The position numbers and the translations under genes are program-made. A stretch of DNA of 27,016 nucleotides from Planctomycetota bacterium (GTDB lineage Bacteria; Planctomycetota; Phycisphaerae; Phycisphaerales; SM1A02), in NCBI GenBank assembly GCA_009926815.1, contig RFOC01000003.1:1-27016 (forward strand), read 5' to 3'. Shown here piece by piece: positions 1-6,409 of the stretch; within the stretch, counting starts at the first letter, position 1; each line of letters opens with the position of its first letter. Below the pieces are notes generated by a model that was not told the DNA's origin, did no database searches, and was given only the letters and a program-made list of their open reading frames with translations.

Positions 1-273
1 TGGATCTTCGTGGGCTGCGACGATCGACCCACGTCCGGTGGAACGGCCGGCACGCCGCAGGTCGCGGTGCCCGGCTTCGACTGGAAGAAGGGCCAGGTGC
101 CCGCCACGGCTGCCGACCGACCCGGCGGACCGGTGCTCCACGTGTTCGAGTTCACCGCAGGCTCGCCGGGGTCAAGCACCCTGGCCTTCGCGCTGGTGCG
201 CCCCTGGGAGAAGGACACGCCTCCCGCCGATCGGCGGCAGTTGACCGTGCAGGTGAAACCCGCCGGAAACTGA
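1..273 (+). CDS. Chagasin-like (I42 family) peptidase inhibitor, 5'-truncated
   Basis: The reading frame is open from the first base of the window, so the N-terminus lies outside; 90 residues are visible before the TGA stop. The last half reads as the end of an I42/chagasin domain: a V-F-E-F strand (about residues 48-51), a Gly-rich turn, then a strand ending in the family's RPWE motif (67-70) and a final basic strand. Family members are periplasmic or secreted beta-sandwich proteins that block papain-like cysteine proteases through three loops. The RPW loop is visible here. The N-terminal loop motif (NPTTGY-type) is not, probably because it lies upstream. No signal peptide can be judged. The gene ends 6 bp from a convergent gene. 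The family call rests on one motif and the strand pattern, so it is moderate. Confidence 0.6.
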   Translation, partial: WIFVGCDDRPTSGGTAGTPQVAVPGFDWKKGQVPATAADRPGGPVLHVFEFTAGSPGSSTLAFALVRPWEKDTPPADRRQLTVQVKPAGN

Positions 274-283
274 GTTCGCTCAG
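270..283. terminator. Small hairpin formed by two convergent stop codons
   Basis: CTGAG, a TTCG loop, then CTCAG. The TGA of the plus-strand gene (271-273) and the TCA (minus-strand TGA, 280-282) lie in opposite arms. There is no T-tract. A bidirectional terminator role is a guess from position only; stems this short also arise because convergent TGA stops are inherently complementary. Confidence 0.3.
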
Positions 284-573
284 TCGCGGCCGCGGCCGCG
301 GCGGTCCTGCGGCCCGTCCATCGGACCTGGCTGCCGCGGGCCCGGACCCTCCGGCCCCCGCATGGGTCCACGCAGGGCGGCCGCGGCCATGCCACGGCCC
401 ATGGCACGTCGCGCCTGATCCCTGCCGATGCCGATGCCCACCGCCAGGATCAGGAGGCCCGCGATCACCAGCAGAAGGATGCGCATCCAGCGGATGGTGC
501 GGCCCATGCGGGCGAGTTCGCCCTTGCAGGGGCAGCAGCAGGCGTTCGAAGTGCAGGCGGGGGCTTCGGTCAT
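280..573 (-). CDS. Small Cys-rich single-pass membrane protein, unknown function
   Basis: 97 residues. The start is the ATG at 573, preceded by an AAAGGAA ribosome site, with a TAGCCT box further upstream (596-601). A longer in-frame extension exists but lacks a ribosome site. The N-terminus carries a tight cysteine cluster (C7, C12, C13, C14, C16, the last three ending in P-C-K), which could bind metal or form disulfides. One transmembrane helix follows (about 29-49, L/I/A/G-rich). The C-terminal 45 residues are low complexity, rich in Gly, Pro, Arg and Met. I do not recognise a family. It is divergent from the methyltransferase gene and convergent with the inhibitor gene. Coding status is supported by the ribosome site, the clean helix and the tight packing between neighbours. 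Confidence 0.6.
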   Translation of the reverse strand: MTEAPACTSNACCCPCKGELARMGRTIRWMRILLLVIAGLLILAVGIGIGRDQARRAMGRGMAAAALRGPMRGPEGPGPRQPGPMDGPQDRRGRGRD

Positions 574-595
574 GGGATTCCTTTCGGTCGGTGCA

Positions 596-670
596 AGGCT
601 AGCCGCCCGCGACGGACCCACCAAGTCGATCCGACCACATCCGACGCGCCCAGGGCCTAGCCTGCCCGGC
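596..670. promoter_or_regulatory. Divergent promoter region (membrane protein / methyltransferase)
   Basis: A minus-strand TAGCCT box at 596-601 lies 22 nt before the ATG at 573, leaving room for a short leader that carries AAAGGAA. A plus-strand TAGCCT box at 658-663 lies only 7 nt before the GTG at 671, which has no ribosome site. No convincing -35 element is visible for either. Confidence 0.45.
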
Positions 671-1417
671 GTGGCAACGCCGCTTCCATCCCCGCTGTTC
701 ACCGTGGACGGCATGCAGTTCTTCGGGAGAGAACTGGCGGACTATCGCGCCATGTTCGACCTGACGGATGATCAACTGCGAGGGCGCAGCGTGCTGGACT
801 GCCCCTCGGGGCCGGGGTCCTTCGTGAGTGAATCGGCGGCACTGGGCGCACGACCCGTGGGCGTGGATCCGCTGTACGCGGAACCGCTGGATGTCCTGCT
901 GGCCCGTGGCCGCCGCGACGTGCAGCACACCATCGATCGCATGCGCGCCAAGGCCCACGCCTTCGCCGACATCGATCTGGACGCCTATGCCGCGAGCAAG
1001 CTGCGAGCGCTGGACCGCTTTGCGCGTGACCATCCATCCGGCCTTGCCGAGGGTCGCTACCTCGCGGCCAGCCTGCCCTCGCTGCCCTTTCCCGATCTTC
1101 ACTTCGATCTGGTGCTCTCCGCGCACCTGCTGTTCACCTACAGCGGTCCGGAGCACGGTGGCATCCTGCCCGACTCGCCCTTCACCCTGGCCTGGCACCT
1201 GCGCGCCGCCGAGGAACTGTGGCGGGTCTGCCGCGGCGAACTTCGGCTCTATCCCACCACCACGCGGTGGGAGTCGCCGTCGCGACACGCCTGGGCCGAG
1301 GCCGTCGCCTCGCGGCTCCAGGAGCGGGGCGCCAGGATCCGCTGGCAACCCAGCACCTTCGCCCGCGGCAACCATGCCGCCGACACGCTCAACGCCTGCC
1401 TGGTGGTGACCCGATGA
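671..1417 (+). CDS. Class I SAM-dependent methyltransferase
   Basis: 248 residues from a GTG at 671; an internal ATG at 713 is the alternative. The GTG is chosen because a TAGCCT box sits 7 nt upstream and no Shine-Dalgarno precedes either candidate. SAM-binding motif I is V-L-D-C-P-S-G-P-G-S (41-50), followed by an acidic strand end in V-G-V-D-P (D66, expected to contact the ribose). A later strand, F-D-L-V-L-S-A-H (about 143-150), fits motif IV/V. The substrate cannot be read from the sequence. The protein looks like a single Rossmann domain with a helical insertion (about 75-120) and is probably cytosolic. Its stop overlaps the next start as ATGA, so the SGNH hydrolase is probably co-translated with it. 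Confidence 0.75.
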   Translation: MATPLPSPLFTVDGMQFFGRELADYRAMFDLTDDQLRGRSVLDCPSGPGSFVSESAALGARPVGVDPLYAEPLDVLLARGRRDVQHTIDRMRAKAHAFADIDLDAYAASKLRALDRFARDHPSGLAEGRYLAASLPSLPFPDLHFDLVLSAHLLFTYSGPEHGGILPDSPFTLAWHLRAAEELWRVCRGELRLYPTTTRWESPSRHAWAEAVASRLQERGARIRWQPSTFARGNHAADTLNACLVVTR

Positions 1418-2232
1418 ACACGCTTCCGCTGCTCCTCGCCCTGATGATGGCCCCGCCTCCCGCCACGCCTCCCGCGGATCCACCCGTGGCCGCCGAGGAG
1501 GTGATCCTGCCCGCGTGCATGAGGCCCTCGCCGCGCACGGACGAGTTCGGCGTGTCGCGGCAGGGCGAGGTGCTCGATCGCGTGCGCAACGCGAAGGGTC
1601 CCGTTCCCGTGGTCTTCGTGGGCGACAGCATCACCCAGGGCTGGGAGGACGCCGGCGCCGAGGCGTGGCGGGATCGCTTTGGGGCGATGGGCGCGATCAA
1701 CCTGGGCGTGGGCGGCGATCGGACCGAGCACGTGCTCTGGCGACTGGAGCAGGCGCCGCTCACGGCGCTGCAGCCGCAGGTGGTGGTGCTCATGATCGGC
1801 ACCAACAACGCCTCCACCGGCCGCGACAGCGGGCCGCTGATCGTGCGCGCCGTGCACGCGGTGGTGGACCGGCTGGTGGCGCAGTGCCCGCAGGCCCATG
1901 TGCTGGTGCTGGACATCCCGCCACGAGGACAGGTGATCAACCCTCTGCGGGGACTGGTGCTGCAGGTGAACCAGGCGCTGGCCGCGGGCCCCTGGCCGGA
2001 TCGGGTGACCTTCCTTCGCGTGGCGGACGGCTTCGTGCGGGGCGATGGCACCATCGACGAGGCGATCATGCCCGACTACCTGCACCTCTCACCCAGGGGC
2101 TACGCGCAGTGGGCGGAGGCCGTGGCGCCTGCGGTGCGCGATCGGCTCACGGCCGTGGAGCCGATTCCGCTGGAGCCCCGGGACCCGGCCGGGCCCCCTG
2201 CCGCCACTCCTGTTCCGCCAGCAGGAAGATGA
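1414..2232 (+). CDS. Exported SGNH/GDSL-type hydrolase
   Basis: 272 residues; the ATG at 1414 overlaps the preceding stop (ATGA). A short hydrophobic N-terminus (about 1-13) followed by a Pro/Ala-rich stretch suggests export. All four SGNH blocks are present: the nucleophile in G-D-S-I-T-Q (S72), the oxyanion glycine in N-L-G-V-G-G-D (G100), N131 in G-T-N-N, and the D-x-x-H pair in D-Y-L-H-L (D221, H224). The layout matches the PAF-acetylhydrolase-like branch, which hydrolyses esters or acetyl groups on lipids or glycans. The exact substrate is unknown. The last 25 residues are Pro/Ala/Gly-rich, and their DNA overlaps the 3' end of the convergent esterase gene by 86 bp, so the tail is probably constrained by coding on both strands. 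Confidence 0.85.
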   Translation: MNTLPLLLALMMAPPPATPPADPPVAAEEVILPACMRPSPRTDEFGVSRQGEVLDRVRNAKGPVPVVFVGDSITQGWEDAGAEAWRDRFGAMGAINLGVGGDRTEHVLWRLEQAPLTALQPQVVVLMIGTNNASTGRDSGPLIVRAVHAVVDRLVAQCPQAHVLVLDIPPRGQVINPLRGLVLQVNQALAAGPWPDRVTFLRVADGFVRGDGTIDEAIMPDYLHLSPRGYAQWAEAVAPAVRDRLTAVEPIPLEPRDPAGPPAATPVPPAGR

Positions 2233-3091
2233 GGATGCGGTCGAGGCGAGCCGACCAGCTGGGCTCGTCATGCGTGCCACCCGGGACCACCTCGGCGTGC
2301 AGCCGGTCGCCCAACCCTCCAGGCACTGGACCGATGGCCGCCTCGAAACGGCGAAGCGATGCATCCAGCCCCTTGCGCTCGCGATCCCCCATGCAGAGCC
2401 AGAGGCGCTCGACCGCGGGCACGCGCACGCTCCATCGCTCGATCACCTGCCCGCCGTTCCACCACAGGCTGGGGCTGACCGCGGCCACCCGACCGAAGGT
2501 GCCTGCGTGGTGCTCGGCCGCCGCCAGGGAGATGATGCCGCCAAGGCTGCTGCCCATGATCGCCGTGCTCGACCGGTCCCGCCGGGTTCGGTAGTTCGCG
2601 TCGATCATGGGCTTGAGATCGTTCACGAGCCAGGTCAGGTACGCCAGCCCGCGACCGCCGCGCCCCTGCGGCTTGCCATCGCCACGGGCCACCTCCAGGT
2701 CCTGGTCCGGCGTGTACTCGTCCACGCGGTCCGGCGTGTTCCAGATGCCCACGATGATCACCGGTGGAATCCGTCCCTGCCGCACCAGTCGATCGGCCAC
2801 CTCGTCCGCGTGCCACTCCCGGCCCAGGAAGGCGGTGGACGGGTCGAAGCAGTTCTGCCCGTCGTGCATGTAGAGCACCGGGTAGCGGCGGTCGGCGTTC
2901 GCGGGCTCCGCGTATCCCGGCGGAAGCCAGACGACCACGTTGCGCGGCGGAACGGAGGAGAGCGAGGACACCACGTCGGCATGCAGCCGGACGCTTCCGG
3001 TGATGCCCGGCCGGGGATCCACGGCGGTGCCCGGCAGCGCATCACCACCAAGGGAAGCCAGCACCACGCCCATCGCCACGCCCGCTCGCAT
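2147..3091 (-). CDS. Exported alpha/beta-fold esterase (esterase D / enterochelin-esterase-like)
   Basis: 314 residues from the ATG at 3091. The N-terminus is weakly hydrophobic (about 1-22), consistent with a signal peptide. The region R-Y-P-V-L-Y-M-H-D-G-Q-N (69-80) is the hallmark of the PF00756 'putative esterase' family. The nucleophile elbow is G-S-S-L-G-G (S182), the likely acid is D236 in M-G-D-R, and the likely base is H274 in G-G-T-H-D. Family members include enterochelin esterases, feruloyl esterases and S-formylglutathione hydrolases; the export signal and the nearby SGNH hydrolase favour an envelope or polymer-degrading role. The C-terminus is Pro/Gly/Ala-rich and overlaps the convergent gene. 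A TAGAGT box lies 6 nt before the ATG with no ribosome site, so the mRNA is probably leaderless. Confidence 0.85.
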   Translation of the reverse strand: MRAGVAMGVVLASLGGDALPGTAVDPRPGITGSVRLHADVVSSLSSVPPRNVVVWLPPGYAEPANADRRYPVLYMHDGQNCFDPSTAFLGREWHADEVADRLVRQGRIPPVIIVGIWNTPDRVDEYTPDQDLEVARGDGKPQGRGGRGLAYLTWLVNDLKPMIDANYRTRRDRSSTAIMGSSLGGIISLAAAEHHAGTFGRVAAVSPSLWWNGGQVIERWSVRVPAVERLWLCMGDRERKGLDASLRRFEAAIGPVPGGLGDRLHAEVVPGGTHDEPSWSARLDRILIFLLAEQEWRQGARPGPGAPAESAPRP

Positions 3092-3127
3092 GGTGCCACT
3101 CTATCCGCGGGCTCGTAGCATGCCACC
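3092..3127. promoter_or_regulatory. 36-bp divergent promoter with two leaderless-type starts
   Basis: The minus-strand TAGAGT (3098-3103) is 6 nt before the ATG at 3091. The plus-strand TAGCAT (3116-3121) is 6 nt before the ATG at 3128. The boxes are 12 bp apart, so two RNA polymerases could hardly bind at once. Neither start has a Shine-Dalgarno sequence. The -35 region of each promoter would fall on or inside the other gene's start. Confidence 0.55.
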
Positions 3128-3499
3128 ATGCCAAGGCGCACCATGAAGCAGTTCCGACAGGAGCGGGCCGAGGGCCAGAAGCTGGTGATGGACTGCGACC
3201 ATCTGGGCATCAAGCGATTCTTCCGCCTGGATGCCGCCACCTACGAGGATGGCGCCCTGCCCGGACGCACCAAGGAACTGCTTGGGCTGGTGGCCAGCGC
3301 CGTGCTGCGGTGCGATGACTGCATCGACTACCACCTGGAGCAGGCCGTGAAGGCGGGCTGGTCGCGGGAGGAGCTGCAGGACGCGCTCAATGTGGCCCTG
3401 GTGGTGGGCGGCAGCATCGTGATTCCCCACCTCCGGCGGGCCTTGGCCAGCCTGGAGGAACTGCTGGCGGAGCGACAGGCCGGTACGCTGCCCGCGTGA
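3128..3499 (+). CDS. Carboxymuconolactone decarboxylase / AhpD-like family protein
   Basis: 123 residues, a single CMD domain. The redox signature is C-D-D-C-I-D-Y-H (C62, C65, H69), preceded by the typical K-E-L-L helix and followed by helices ending in a G-G-S-I-V motif. The family contains AhpD-type alkylhydroperoxidases, in which the CxxC pair cycles between dithiol and disulfide, and gamma-carboxymuconolactone decarboxylases. The CxxC plus His arrangement favours the redox type. No partner peroxiredoxin gene is in view. The ATG at 3128 follows TAGCAT by 6 nt. Its stop overlaps a possible GTG start of the next gene (GTGA), so the two are probably in one operon. The protein is soluble and probably oligomeric, as is usual for the family. 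Confidence 0.85.
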   Translation: MPRRTMKQFRQERAEGQKLVMDCDHLGIKRFFRLDAATYEDGALPGRTKELLGLVASAVLRCDDCIDYHLEQAVKAGWSREELQDALNVALVVGGSIVIPHLRRALASLEELLAERQAGTLPA

Positions 3500-3534
3500 G
3501 CGAACCGCGTGCACCTCTCCCCGAACGGAGCACC

Positions 3535-4890
3535 ATGAAGCCCCTTTCCGCCCTCATCACGCTGGCTGCCCTCTGCAGCGCGATCGCCCTGGTGGTGTTC
3601 CGCGGGCCGGGACCGCTGCAGGCCCAGACGGTGCCTCCTGCGCCCTCTCCGACGAATCCCTCGCCCCAGGCGCCTGCACCGACGCAACCCGCAGCCGGGA
3701 AGACCGCCCCTCGGACGCTGCCGCCCCTGCCCGCGCGAGCCAACGCCGATGCGGCCATCCGACAGGTGCTTGATGCGGCCCGGACGCGGTTCCCACGGAT
3801 TCCGGCGATCGCCGCCGTGGTGGTGCGCGACGGCAGGATCATCGGCCAGGGCGTGAGTGGCGTTCGCAAGGCCGGGGAGCCGACACCCGCCACGGAACGG
3901 GACCTCTTCCATCTGGGCACCTGCACCAAGTCGGTCACCGCCACCCTGATCGGCGTGCTCATCGACGAGGGCAAGCTCCGCTGGGACTCGACGATCATGG
4001 AAGTGCTGGGTCGCGACGTGCCGGAGATCCATGCGTCGCTGGCCGGAGTGACCGTGGACCAGTTGCTGCACCATCGCGGCGGCTTCCTGCCACGCGGGCC
4101 TCGGGAGGTGTGGGAGCGGGCGCAGCGTGCCAAGGGAACGGACGTGGAGCAGCGGACGGCCTACGTGAACGACATGCTCGCCCTGGAGCCGGCCAAGGCG
4201 CCCGGCGACTACCAGTACAGCAACGTGGGCTACGTGGTGCTGGGCCGCATGGCGGAGGTGGCCACGGGGGTGCCCTTCGAGGACCTCATGCAGCAGAAGG
4301 TCCTCAAGCCGCTGGGCATGACGACCGCCGTCTTCGGCCAGCCCGGTGACCCCAAGGGCGTGGACCAGCCCTGGCCGCACTCCAGCGGCAAGCCGCTGTT
4401 CCGCGACAACCCCGCCTGCCTGAACGCCTCGGCCCGGCTGTGCATGAGCATGGACGACTGGGCCAGGTTCGCCATCTTCCATCTGGGCCATCAGCCGACG
4501 CCACCCCTGCTGAAGCCCGCCACGTTCGCGGCGCTGCAGGCGGTCCCGGAGACGCTCCCCGACGACCAGATGGGCTACGCCTGCGGCTGGTTCCGCCCGT
4601 TGCGACCGTGGGCCAACGGCCGGGCCCTGCACCATGTGGGCGGAAACGCGCTCACCTACTGCGCCATCTGGCTCTTCCCGCAGGACGACATGGGGGTGCT
4701 GGTGGCCACCAACGAGGGGACCTTCCTGGCCGGCGATGCCACCGACTTCGTGAGCGGCTCGCTGCTGCTGGCCTTCCGCGGCGTGGAGCCCCGCCCCCTG
4801 GACTCGGCCCGACCCCGCGAGAAGGATTGGCCCGGCGCCGAGGATCGCGAGCGGCGTCGCAAGCAGTCCGAGGCTGCGCAGGCGCCCTGA
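3535..4890 (+). CDS. Exported beta-lactamase-fold (class C / PBP-like) protein with Thr replacing the catalytic Ser
   Basis: 451 residues from the ATG at 3535, chosen for its GGAG ribosome site and the signal peptide right after it (about 1-22). A GTG at 3496 that overlaps the previous stop would add 13 residues. After a Pro-rich linker (about 31-66) comes the beta-lactamase-family domain. The active-site helix reads L-G-T-C-T-K-S (T129, K132), where the family has S-x-x-K; the codon at 3919-3921 is ACC, one base from TCC serine. The Y-S-N motif (228-230) and the H-V-G motif (367-369) that replaces K-T-G are intact. Most relatives are esterases, DD-peptidases or beta-lactamases. With Thr as the only candidate nucleophile, this one may be inactive, slow or repurposed for binding. 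It lies 35 bp downstream of the AhpD-like gene. Confidence 0.8.
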   Translation: MKPLSALITLAALCSAIALVVFRGPGPLQAQTVPPAPSPTNPSPQAPAPTQPAAGKTAPRTLPPLPARANADAAIRQVLDAARTRFPRIPAIAAVVVRDGRIIGQGVSGVRKAGEPTPATERDLFHLGTCTKSVTATLIGVLIDEGKLRWDSTIMEVLGRDVPEIHASLAGVTVDQLLHHRGGFLPRGPREVWERAQRAKGTDVEQRTAYVNDMLALEPAKAPGDYQYSNVGYVVLGRMAEVATGVPFEDLMQQKVLKPLGMTTAVFGQPGDPKGVDQPWPHSSGKPLFRDNPACLNASARLCMSMDDWARFAIFHLGHQPTPPLLKPATFAALQAVPETLPDDQMGYACGWFRPLRPWANGRALHHVGGNALTYCAIWLFPQDDMGVLVATNEGTFLAGDATDFVSGSLLLAFRGVEPRPLDSARPREKDWPGAEDRERRRKQSEAAQAP

Positions 4891-4897
4891 TCGCCGC

Positions 4898-4903
4898 TAC
4901 CCT
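4898..4903 (+). promoter_or_regulatory. Possible -10 box before the ABC operon
   Basis: TACCCT, 16 nt before the ATG at 4920. It fits the TANNNT pattern but is further from the start than the leaderless cases, and the start lacks a clear ribosome site. The operon may instead be read through from the gene upstream, which ends 29 bp before it. Confidence 0.25.
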
Positions 4904-4919
4904 TCGCAGCGTTCCGGCC

Positions 4920-5675
4920 ATGCAGGTGCTCCTCGAGACCAGGGCTTTGCACAGGCGATTCGGCGCCATCCACGCCGTGCGCGGTGTCAGCCTGAAGGTG
5001 CATCGTGGCGAGGTGCTGGGGTTCCTGGGTCCCAACGGCGCCGGCAAGACCACCACCATGCGAATGGTCGCGGGCTTCCTGGAGCCCAGCGAGGGCAGCG
5101 CCTGGGTGGACGGCGTGAACGTGGCCCTGGACCCGCTCCGCGCCAAGACCCGCATGGGATATCTGCCCGAGGGAGCTCCCTGCTATCCGGACATGCGCGT
5201 GGAGGAGTTCCTGGACTTCATCGCCCGGGCCCGAGGCTTCCACGGCTCGGAGCGGAAGGCCCGCGTGGAGCACGCCATCACGGCCGTGAACCTGGCGATG
5301 GTGCGCCGACAGACCTTCGAGACGCTCTCCAAGGGCTATCGACGACGGACCGGCATTGCGCAGTCGCTGCTGCATGATCCGCCCGTGCTCATCATGGACG
5401 AGCCGACCGATGGACTCGATCCCAACCAGAAGTTCGAGGTCCGGCAACTCATCCGCCGCCTGGGCAAGGACCGCGCCGTGATCCTCTCCACGCACCTTCT
5501 GGAGGAGGTGGAGGCGGTCTGCACGCGCGCCGTGATCATCAATCGCGGCACCATGGTCTTCGACGGCACGCCCGCCGAGATGGACGCGAAGGCTCCGGCG
5601 TCCCTGCGAACGAACAGGCTGGACCACGTCTTCCGCCAGCTCACCACCGGTGACGTGCCGGGAGGTTCGGCATGA
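4920..5675 (+). CDS. ABC transporter ATPase (GldA/ABC-2 type)
   Basis: 251 residues. Walker A is G-P-N-G-A-G-K-T (37-44); the Q-loop position reads Y-L-P-E (81-84), as is common in ABC-2 exporters; the signature is L-S-K-G-Y (136-140); Walker B is V-L-I-M-D-E-P (156-162) with catalytic E161; the D-loop is G-L-D-P; the switch histidine is H192 in S-T-H. This is a complete, apparently active ATPase that would drive the permease encoded next. A short C-terminal extension ends L-D-H-V-F-R-Q-L. The start is the first ATG after the preceding gene; in-frame upstream sequence belongs to another gene's shadow. Its stop overlaps the permease start (ATGA). The following GldG-like gene marks the gliding-motility-type ABC family, but no other gliding gene is in view. 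Confidence 0.88.
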   Translation: MQVLLETRALHRRFGAIHAVRGVSLKVHRGEVLGFLGPNGAGKTTTMRMVAGFLEPSEGSAWVDGVNVALDPLRAKTRMGYLPEGAPCYPDMRVEEFLDFIARARGFHGSERKARVEHAITAVNLAMVRRQTFETLSKGYRRRTGIAQSLLHDPPVLIMDEPTDGLDPNQKFEVRQLIRRLGKDRAVILSTHLLEEVEAVCTRAVIINRGTMVFDGTPAEMDAKAPASLRTNRLDHVFRQLTTGDVPGGSA

Positions 5676-6409
5676 TCGCCCGGACGCTGGTCATCGCCCG
5701 TCGCGAGTTCGCCTCGTACTTCGCCACGCCCCTGGCCGCGGTCTTCCTGGTGATCTTCCTCTTCCTGGCAGGCCTGTTCACCTTCAACATCGGCGGCTTC
5801 TACGACCGCGCCCAGGCCGACCTGAGGCCCTTCTTCCAGTACCACCCGTGGCTCTTCCTGTTCCTGGTGCCGGCGGTGAGCATGCGACTGTGGGCCGAGG
5901 AGCGCCGCACGGGCACGGTGGAACTGCTGACCACGCTGCCCTTCCGTCTGGGTGAACTGGTGGTGGGCAAGTTCCTGGCCGCGTGGGGCTTCACGCTGGT
6001 GGCGCTGGCGCTGACCGCGCCGGTGTGGATCACCGTGAACTGGCTGGGGGAGCCGGACAACGGCGTGATCCTGGCCGGCTACGTGGGCAGCGCCCTCATG
6101 GCCGGCGCCTTCCTGGCCGTGGGTGCATGCCTGAGCGCCTGCAGCAAGAGCCAGGTGATCGCCTTCGTGAGCTGCGTGGTGGCGTGCTTCCTGCTGCTGC
6201 TCACGGGGTTCCCGGCGGTGCAGGACTTCTTCAGCGGCTGGGCGCCGCGCGCCGTGGTGGAGGCCCTGGCCAGCATGAGTGCGCTGATCCACTTCGAGGC
6301 CATGGTGCGTGGCGTGCTGGACGCCCGCGATCTGCTGTTCTTCACCAGCGTGATCGTGGCCTTCCTGTTCATGAACGCCCTCGTCATCGACTGGAAGAAG
6401 GCCCTCTGA
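5672..6409 (+). CDS. ABC-2 type permease, GldF-like
   Basis: 245 residues with six hydrophobic segments (approximately 20-42, 62-80, 102-123, 137-158, 162-183 and 220-238), the usual ABC-2 membrane-domain layout. A conserved stretch before the third helix reads R-T-G-T-V-E-L-L-T-T-L-P, typical of GldF/ABC-2 permeases, where it forms the coupling region contacting the ATPase. The start ATG overlaps the ATPase stop (ATGA), and its stop overlaps the next start by one base (TGATG), so the products are expected in fixed ratio in one inner-membrane complex. In Flavobacterium the GldA/GldF/GldG set is linked to gliding motility. In most other bacteria the same cassette has no proven substrate, and nothing here identifies one. 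Confidence 0.85.
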   Translation: MIARTLVIARREFASYFATPLAAVFLVIFLFLAGLFTFNIGGFYDRAQADLRPFFQYHPWLFLFLVPAVSMRLWAEERRTGTVELLTTLPFRLGELVVGKFLAAWGFTLVALALTAPVWITVNWLGEPDNGVILAGYVGSALMAGAFLAVGACLSACSKSQVIAFVSCVVACFLLLLTGFPAVQDFFSGWAPRAVVEALASMSALIHFEAMVRGVLDARDLLFFTSVIVAFLFMNALVIDWKKAL

